Source: an uncultured Rikenellaceae bacterium (lineage in GTDB: Bacteria > Bacteroidota > Bacteroidia > Bacteroidales > Rikenellaceae). From it: DNA of 18,645 nt. A program made the translations under genes and the position numbers. Position 1 is the stretch's first letter. Every line of letters begins with the position of its first letter. This document shows positions 13,544-18,645 of the stretch, in pieces. Under the pieces are notes generated by a model. The model searched no databases, was not told the DNA's origin, and saw only the letters and a list, made by a program, of their open reading frames with translations. The stretch covers positions 1 to 18,645 of the forward strand of contig CAMWRR010000006.1 in the NCBI GenBank assembly GCA_947176715.1. The letters are read 5' to 3'.

Positions 13544-14919
13544 GCGAATCGTTGCATTACTTTGGCTACGAACGAGCAGGTCTCGTCGCTACCGAGGAAG
13601 CGGCCTGATGTTACGGCCTCGTCGTTGTAGTATTCGGCTTCGGATTTTTTGACGAGGTATTTCGATACGCTGCTCCAGAGGTCGGGGTTCTCTCCGTATT
13701 TGACGGCGAGCCGTCGGGCGTCGAGCACATGACCTATTCCGCCGTTGTAGCATGCGAGAATTATACACAGGCGGTCATACTCGCTGGTGCCGGGTGCGAA
13801 TTTTAGGGAGCTCTCTATCTTGTTGATGAGCTTGAGGGCTGTCTCGACGTTGATTTCGGCATCGGTCATCTGATCGGCGGAGCGTCCGAACGCGCGGGCT
13901 ATCGACGGCATCACCTGCATTATGCCGGTGGCCCCTTTGGGCGATACGACATCGGGTTTGAAGCGCGACTCGTTGTATGCGATGGCCGACACCAAGCGCC
14001 AGTCGCGACCGGCTTTGAGCGATGCCCGTTTGATTATATCGTCGTATTTGGATATGACTACGCCGTCGGAAGAGATGGGTTCGGAGGCCTCGTTCATGTA
14101 CTGGCCTATGACGTTGTCGCCGTAGTATATGTCATGCAGGGCGGCGAAACGGTCTGTCGCCATGAAGTCGGATACCCATCCGTTGAAGCTCTCCTCGAGG
14201 ACGATGTCTCCTCCGCGCACCACTACTGCCGCCGACAACGACTCGTCAAAGGTGTAGACCTGCCGTGCCGAGGGGTAGAGGTAGCGTCCTAACTGAGCCT
14301 CCATACGGTCGCACACGAGGAAGTCGATGTCGCCGTTGTCGAGCGAGCGGAACAGATCCAAGGTGTTGTCGTAAGATATGGCCGAGTTGGAGCTAACGCG
14401 GTCGAGCCAACGCTCGTATATGCGTGTGGAGGTGAATGCCCGCGTCAGAACCACGCTGTGGCCGGCCACTATTCCGCGCAGACTGTCGAGCGAGGGTGCC
14501 GCGGCAGGGTCTATGCGCGATGACGACAGCAGAACGTAGCCTGTGTTATAGGCGGGCGACGAGAGGTTGATGCGCCCCTGCACGTCCACATACCCCGGCA
14601 TGGTGGCTACCATGTCCACATCGCCGGCGTCGAGCAGGGCCATTGCCCCCTCGGTGCTCTTCTCCGGCACCACTACGAGGTCGACACCGAGAGCGTCGGC
14701 GTACTCCTCGAGAACGTCGTGCTGAAACCCGAAGGCCTCGCCGTTGAAGGTGAAATAGCCCGGAAGATTTACATTGATGGCAACGCGAAGCTCTCCGCGC
14801 TCCTGTAAGGCCGCCATGTCGGTGGCCTTGTCGCCGCGTCCCGTCAGCTTGACGATAGAGACGACCGATATTGCTATAAGAATGACGATTAACGTGATCG
14901 TCGATAACTTCTTTCTCAT
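13519..14919 (-). CDS. MltF-like membrane-bound lytic transglycosylase
   Basis: A 466-residue envelope protein with an N-terminal membrane anchor or uncleaved signal (STITLIVILIAISVVSIVKL, residues 6-25). Residues about 40-265 form a solute-binding (SBP_bac_3-like) domain: LQERGELRVAINVNLPGYF, FGFQHDVLEEYADALGVDL, LLDAGDVDMVATMPGYV, GDIDFLVCDRMEA. Residues about 295-410 form a goose-type lysozyme-like SLT domain with catalytic Glu317 (AIAYNESRF), the SPKGATGIMQVMPS block and ILACYNGGIGHV. This domain order is that of MltF, which cleaves the glycan strands of peptidoglycan with formation of 1,6-anhydro ends, and whose binding domain regulates activity. It lies 48 nt downstream of the porin gene and shares its operon. 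Its 3' end is duplicated in inverted form. Confidence 0.93.
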   Translation of the reverse strand: MRKKLSTITLIVILIAISVVSIVKLTGRGDKATDMAALQERGELRVAINVNLPGYFTFNGEAFGFQHDVLEEYADALGVDLVVVPEKSTEGAMALLDAGDVDMVATMPGYVDVQGRINLSSPAYNTGYVLLSSSRIDPAAAPSLDSLRGIVAGHSVVLTRAFTSTRIYERWLDRVSSNSAISYDNTLDLFRSLDNGDIDFLVCDRMEAQLGRYLYPSARQVYTFDESLSAAVVVRGGDIVLEESFNGWVSDFMATDRFAALHDIYYGDNVIGQYMNEASEPISSDGVVISKYDDIIKRASLKAGRDWRLVSAIAYNESRFKPDVVSPKGATGIMQVMPSIARAFGRSADQMTDAEINVETALKLINKIESSLKFAPGTSEYDRLCIILACYNGGIGHVLDARRLAVKYGENPDLWSSVSKYLVKKSEAEYYNDEAVTSGRFLGSDETCSFVAKVMQRFAHYRSKVR

Positions 14920-14967
14920 AAGAATAAGTCTTGATAGGGATCTCTCAGGCTCCTATGTCACGGCCTC

Positions 14968-17049
14968 TTAATCGTAGAAGTTCCATGAAACGCCGAACTT
15001 GAGCATCCTTCGGTTGAGCGGATAGTGCGCCGTCTGGAAATAGCGGCGTCCGCCGAAGAGCTCGTAGTTGAAGTGTTGCAGCTTGACTAACAGACGCACC
15101 CTCTTCCACTTGCCGGAGAGAAAGGCATCCATCCATAGATAATTGCCCGTCTTGACCTCCCGCTGGTTGTAGAACTGCATGGTGGCGGGGTTGTAGCCCG
15201 GACCGTAATAGGCTGTGTTGTAATAGGCATCTACGCCCAACTGCAGCCTCAACACGTTCTTTACTACCGAAAACTCGTAAAAGTATGTGGCGTTTGCCGA
15301 AAGCATCGGCACCGATACAACTTCTTCGGCCGTGCTCCATTGGAGCAACACCCTGTTATTCAAGTGAAGTCCGCGCCAGCGGAAATCCTTGCGGAGGGAA
15401 ACACCCGTTACGCTCAACGTGCCGCCATGTTGTGCCGGCATCCCCGAAGCATCGTAGTAGATCTTATTGCCGAGCAGGCTTTGCCACATGCCCGCCTCCA
15501 CTCCGATAGAGGGGACCGTCAAACGCACGCTGAAACGGGTCTCATTCTCTTTCGCAAAAGAGTTGTTCCACGCATAGTGGTTAGAGAAGTAATGTTCGTC
15601 CCAGTAGGATGGCGTCTCCATCCCGTACTGAACATCAGCTGTGAGTGACAACGGTTTGTTTTTGACGTAAGCGGATAGCTCTATGTTTCCGCCTATCGTC
15701 ATGTCCTGGTTTCTATAACCTACGGGCGTGTATCTGAAACGCCCCGACCAGCTCATGTACCTGCTCACCCTGCCCGATGCGTTGGCGTAGACATACAGAC
15801 TGTTACGCTTGTCTCCCTTCGAGGGGTTGAGGTAGTCCGAGAGGTTGAAGTTATAGAAGCTCTCGTTTCTGAAACCTACTCCTCCATCAATCGTGCCAAA
15901 AATGCCGTTGCGGTTATATGGTTGAATCTGAGCGAATAACCGGGCATCGATCTCATGTTGCGCTATGGAGTCGGCACTCTGAGTAGGGTTTATGTACCAA
16001 TTTGTGTAAAAGCCCTCCTCCACCGAGCTGCGGGTGTCGGTATAGGTTTTACGGTACTTGGTGAAATTAAATGCGTTACCGATGAATACGGCGGGTACGT
16101 CCGCTATAGTCTCGCCCAATGCCGAATCGGGCCTTACGAGCGGTATGCCGTAGGTCTGTGTGTAGTATAGTGTATTGCCTTTGAATATGTTGCGCGCATC
16201 CTTGAGGTTCATCCTGAGGTTCTGCGGGAGGTCTATCACCGTGTCGGTCACCTCGCGGTCGTCGACCAGACCGCCGTTCTCCTGTATGTCGCCCATGTTG
16301 TAGATGTAGCCGCCGTGTATGGTGTAGCGCGGACCGGTGTGGGCGAAAGCTATCGACAGGTTCTTGTCTTTGGATTTCTGGTTGTTGTACATACCTCGGG
16401 TGCCGTTGTTGCGGTATGTGAGGTTGATGGAGGTAGAGGGCGATATGTTCTGCGAGTGGAGCACGCGTAACTGCTCCTCTGCGCGTTTGCTCTGACCCGA
16501 CATGAAGAACGACAACTGCGAGAAAGGTCTGCGGGCGTTATAGAACTGAACATTGTCGGGGGTGTAGAGATAGACGCTGTAAGCATCCAGAAATGTGAAC
16601 GGGACGGCCTGTCGCCTCTCGAAGAAGTTGAGCGGCATGGCGGCGCCGCCGAGATTGCCGAGGTAGACATTGCCCACGCTTCCGTTCCGAAAGAAGAGGT
16701 AGTCGCGGTTGAAGTCGGTGAGCATGGTGTCTATGTCGACACGTACCACATTGTTGTTGTAAGGGTTGTGACGCCACGAAAAGGCGTTGAGGCTACGCAC
16801 CGAATCGACGAACAGATAGCTCTCCATCGGCCTCTTCTCGCGCCGCTCTCTCTTTCCTCCGCCTATTGAGTCGACAGGGGCGTCGGGGTCGATAATGCCT
16901 GTGGCGGGAATGTCGCGGCGCCTCTCTCCGCGGTCGTAGATATCCTCCCTCCTCATCTGAGCGTATGACACGACGCTCCACACAACCAGTGCGAATGTCA
17001 TGAGCCACCTTGAGGGGGCAAAAGACTTGTGCGGACAACGGTTTGTCAT
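14968..17049 (-). CDS. Putative porin (Porin_10-like outer-membrane barrel)
   Basis: A 693-residue protein with signal sequence (MTNRCPHKSFAPSRWLMTFALVVWSVVSYAQ in outline; cleavage after the AQ near residue 31). The promoter leaves a leader of about 20 nt to the first ATG; an internal Met17 is an alternative start. After a charged linker (about 33-75) come blocks typical of the Bacteroidetes 'putative porin' family: DFNRDYLFFRNGSVGNVYLGNLGGAAMP, FTFLDAYSVYLYTPDNVQFYNARRP, FFMSGQSKRAEEQLRVLHSQN and NLTYRNNGTRGMYNNQ. A long series of barrel strands follows, ending in an aromatic C-terminus (FGVSWNFYD). It probably sits in the outer membrane. It is the first gene of an operon with the MltF-like transglycosylase, linking an outer-membrane channel and peptidoglycan turnover. 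Confidence 0.87.
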   Translation of the reverse strand: MTNRCPHKSFAPSRWLMTFALVVWSVVSYAQMRREDIYDRGERRRDIPATGIIDPDAPVDSIGGGKRERREKRPMESYLFVDSVRSLNAFSWRHNPYNNNVVRVDIDTMLTDFNRDYLFFRNGSVGNVYLGNLGGAAMPLNFFERRQAVPFTFLDAYSVYLYTPDNVQFYNARRPFSQLSFFMSGQSKRAEEQLRVLHSQNISPSTSINLTYRNNGTRGMYNNQKSKDKNLSIAFAHTGPRYTIHGGYIYNMGDIQENGGLVDDREVTDTVIDLPQNLRMNLKDARNIFKGNTLYYTQTYGIPLVRPDSALGETIADVPAVFIGNAFNFTKYRKTYTDTRSSVEEGFYTNWYINPTQSADSIAQHEIDARLFAQIQPYNRNGIFGTIDGGVGFRNESFYNFNLSDYLNPSKGDKRNSLYVYANASGRVSRYMSWSGRFRYTPVGYRNQDMTIGGNIELSAYVKNKPLSLTADVQYGMETPSYWDEHYFSNHYAWNNSFAKENETRFSVRLTVPSIGVEAGMWQSLLGNKIYYDASGMPAQHGGTLSVTGVSLRKDFRWRGLHLNNRVLLQWSTAEEVVSVPMLSANATYFYEFSVVKNVLRLQLGVDAYYNTAYYGPGYNPATMQFYNQREVKTGNYLWMDAFLSGKWKRVRLLVKLQHFNYELFGGRRYFQTAHYPLNRRMLKFGVSWNFYD

Positions 17050-17077
17050 TCCTCAGTTTTTCAGACGAAAATCGCCA

Positions 17078-17109
17078 CAAAGGTAAGCATTTTTCCGCGA
17101 ACGGGCAAA
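17078..17109 (-). promoter_or_regulatory. Consensus promoter of the porin-mltF operon
   Basis: On the minus strand TTTG (17109-17106), a 20-nt spacer and TACCTTTG (17085-17078): both Bacteroidetes elements at standard spacing. Transcription would start near 17071, about 20 nt before the porin ATG at 17049. The upstream box abuts the pssA stop codon (17110), so the genes are packed with no separate terminator between them. Confidence 0.8.
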
Positions 17110-17796
17110 CTATGCCAACTTGGTGGACGACACGAGGTTACGTGTCATGGAGAGAGCTATGTAGCCTACTATTGCGAACGGCACGGCCTTTATTCCGAAC
17201 AGTGCCACGGCCACAGCCGAGAGTGCCAGAAAGCAATATCTCAAAGCGTTGTCTTTGAGTCGCAGGCTTTTGAATTTAAGCGAGAACATCCTTATCTCCG
17301 ACACCATCAGCAACGAGAATAGGGCGGCTAAGGCGGAGAGGAACCATACGGTAGAGAACACTACAGCCAGATATGTGCTCGAGCCGTCATATACTATGTA
17401 GCCTATAGATGTGAAGAACAGTGCGTCGGCGGGGACGGGAAGCCCTATGAATTCGGTGGTCTGCCTGTCGTCTACGTTGAATTTGGCAAGACGCAACGCC
17501 GAAAACAGGGCCACTACGAAACCGAACCATCCCACCCCTAAGGAGAAGAGCACTACCGACGGCGCAACACCGAAGCTGACCATGTCTGCGAGCGAGTCGA
17601 GATCGGCCCCTATGGGCGAATGGGCGTTGAGCAGTCGTGCCGCCATGCCGTCCATAAAGTCGAATACCGAGGCGAGCACCACCAACCAGAAAGTAGTGGC
17701 GAAATCGCCCCAAAAGGCGTAGGCTACGGCAACGCATCCGCAGAAAAGGTTGGAGAGCGTCAATAGGTTGGGGATGGATTTTATTATCTGTTTCAT
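17110..17796 (-). CDS. pssA: CDP-diacylglycerol-serine O-phosphatidyltransferase
   Basis: PssA joins serine to CDP-diacylglycerol to make phosphatidylserine, the precursor of phosphatidylethanolamine, at the inner membrane. The 228-residue protein has several hydrophobic helices. It carries the complete CDP-alcohol phosphatidyltransferase signature: Asp46, Asp49-Gly50, Ala53-Arg54, Gly63, Asp67 and Asp71 (within DFMDGMAARLL and PIGADLDSLAD). The N-terminal block IPNLLTLSNLFCGC is typical of the Bacteroidetes and Bacillus type. The start at 17796 is preferred because a consensus -7 box (17809-17816) overlaps the upstream in-frame ATG at 17811. The gene lies 128 nt downstream of the helicase-nuclease stop, and its end touches the porin promoter. 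Confidence 0.95.
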   Translation of the reverse strand: MKQIIKSIPNLLTLSNLFCGCVAVAYAFWGDFATTFWLVVLASVFDFMDGMAARLLNAHSPIGADLDSLADMVSFGVAPSVVLFSLGVGWFGFVVALFSALRLAKFNVDDRQTTEFIGLPVPADALFFTSIGYIVYDGSSTYLAVVFSTVWFLSALAALFSLLMVSEIRMFSLKFKSLRLKDNALRYCFLALSAVAVALFGIKAVPFAIVGYIALSMTRNLVSSTKLA

Positions 17797-17808
17797 GACT
17801 TTTTTTGA

Positions 17809-17816
17809 CAAATATA
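17809..17816 (-). promoter_or_regulatory. -7 box TATATTTG just before pssA
   Basis: A full match to TAnnTTTG on the minus strand, 12 nt from the ATG at 17796, implying a very short leader. No TTG box is evident upstream. It is evidence against the longer start at 17811. Confidence 0.45.
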
Positions 17817-17924
17817 GTGTTTTTCTGTTTTAGGGTGTTCATCCGGCGGATTACCGCATGCCGGAGGAGTGGTCCCTGCGCTCCCGGTATGCCCGTGCCC
17901 GAGGGCGACAGGGCCGTTTTGTCA

Positions 17925-18645
17925 TTAGCCGTGCGCCACCTCGGTCATCTCTCCGGAGACCACATACCACAGCCATCCGCGTACATCGGGGTAGCCCATG
18001 TCACGCAAGAGTTTCATGTAGCGGCGCATCTGGGTGTCGTGTTCCGGTCGGCGGGTTCCGAATTTGTAGTCGAGCAGGTAGGTCCTGTCCGGGAGCGCCA
18101 CTACGCGGTCGGGGCGGGCGAAAAGGTGCTTTGCCGCCACATTGTCGTCGCCCTTGTTCGACACCTCTATTCCTTTGCCGTCGGCTGGATATTCCTCCTG
18201 CGGCAACAGTATATTCCGTTCGCAATATACGGCCGCATCCTCGGAGAACATCCGGCGCAACACATCGTTTTCAAAGGCGGCGTCTATCTTGCTGCGCATA
18301 TCGTCGTACCCCTTGCGGTCTATCTCTCCCGAGGCGAGCAGTCCGTCGAGAGAGGCGTATATGTCCTCTGCCGTGCGGGCCCGCTCGAAGAGGCGGTGCA
18401 TCCGTACGCCGTAGCTGCGCGGTGTCATGATGCCGCCGTCGTCGAGATAGCGGCTCGCGCTGAGACGTATGTTGAGTCGTCCGGTGTAGTCCGTCGACGG
18501 ATAGTCCTCGAAGAAGAGCTGACGTTCGCGACCGGCTTCGTGAGTCGCACGGGGGGAGGTCTCCGTGCCGAAACGTATGCTTCCGTCGTCGGCTACGATG
18601 CCCTCCATGTTATTTTCTTGGAGGGAGGGGACCGAGTTGCGTATG
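17925..18645 (-). CDS. C-terminal part of UvrD/AddA-type helicase-nuclease (5' end outside window)
   Basis: The reading frame is open to the right edge with no stop, and an internal ATG at 18608 is not a natural start, so only about 240 C-terminal residues are visible. They form a RecB/AddAB-type PD-(D/E)XK nuclease domain: YGVRMHRLFERA (the GxxxHxxhE motif), then RPDRVVALPDRTYLLDYKFG with the Asp of PDR and the D-Y-K catalytic pair, then MRRYMKLLRDMGYPDVRGWLWY (the helical QxxxY-like motif region). This is the end of a DNA double-strand-break resection enzyme that in Bacteroidetes is usually a UvrD helicase fused to this nuclease. The helicase part cannot be seen here, so an exonuclease without helicase cannot be excluded. 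Confidence 0.8.
   Translation of the reverse strand, partial: IRNSVPSLQENNMEGIVADDGSIRFGTETSPRATHEAGRERQLFFEDYPSTDYTGRLNIRLSASRYLDDGGIMTPRSYGVRMHRLFERARTAEDIYASLDGLLASGEIDRKGYDDMRSKIDAAFENDVLRRMFSEDAAVYCERNILLPQEEYPADGKGIEVSNKGDDNVAAKHLFARPDRVVALPDRTYLLDYKFGTRRPEHDTQMRRYMKLLRDMGYPDVRGWLWYVVSGEMTEVAHG

Overview
The window looks like a chromosomal stretch of a fairly GC-rich Bacteroidales bacterium. The evidence is Bacteroidetes-type -7 promoter boxes (TAnnTTTG, once with a TTTG box 20 nt upstream), several SusD-free but Bacteroidetes-style outer-membrane barrels, a long Bacteroidetes-form IspG, a WbqC family protein and a Porin_10-like porin. A Rikenellaceae/Alistipes-like host would fit the base composition, but that is a guess.

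Layout. 1-945: non-coding, palindrome-rich repeat DNA (copy 1 of an interspersed element). 946-6792, minus strand: a secreted gingipain-like (C25-like) protein, an outer-membrane barrel, and a tight operon read ispG > wbqC-like > PH-domain membrane protein. 6793-7094: divergent promoter region. 7095-9278, plus strand: a secreted S37-type serine peptidase and prmA, 3 nt apart, closed by a terminator. 9418-12069, minus strand: a secreted carboxymuconolactone-decarboxylase/cupin fusion, an overlapping endolysin (M15) plus lipoprotein with a C-terminal membrane segment (unimolecular-spanin topology), and an AT-rich small secreted protein with a long structured leader. 12300-13493: a second non-coding stretch containing copy 2 of the interspersed element. 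13519-17796, minus strand: MltF-like lytic transglycosylase, putative porin (one operon with a textbook promoter), and pssA. 17925-18645: the C-terminal nuclease end of a UvrD/AddA-type helicase-nuclease, cut by the window edge.

The most unusual signal is non-coding. Two diverged copies of the same element (around 1-790 and 12996-13409) each end at the same sequence, GGAGGCACAAA, and each abuts a long fold-back: an inverted duplicate of the last 25-39 coding bases plus the terminator of the convergent gene next to it (854-984 at the C25-like gene; 13452-13543 at mltF). The other terminators read in the window show no such extension. Inside the element a 65-nt core is 63/65 identical between copies although the rest is much more diverged, and the two differences are the two halves of one base pair in a hairpin (G-C in one copy, A-T in the other). 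This suggests a structured RNA or a protein-recognised palindrome, and an insertion or repair process that uses terminator hairpins.

Most protein-coding genes here are housekeeping or cell-envelope genes: isoprenoid synthesis (ispG), phospholipid synthesis (pssA), peptidoglycan turnover (mltF, M15), outer-membrane barrels and secreted peptidases.
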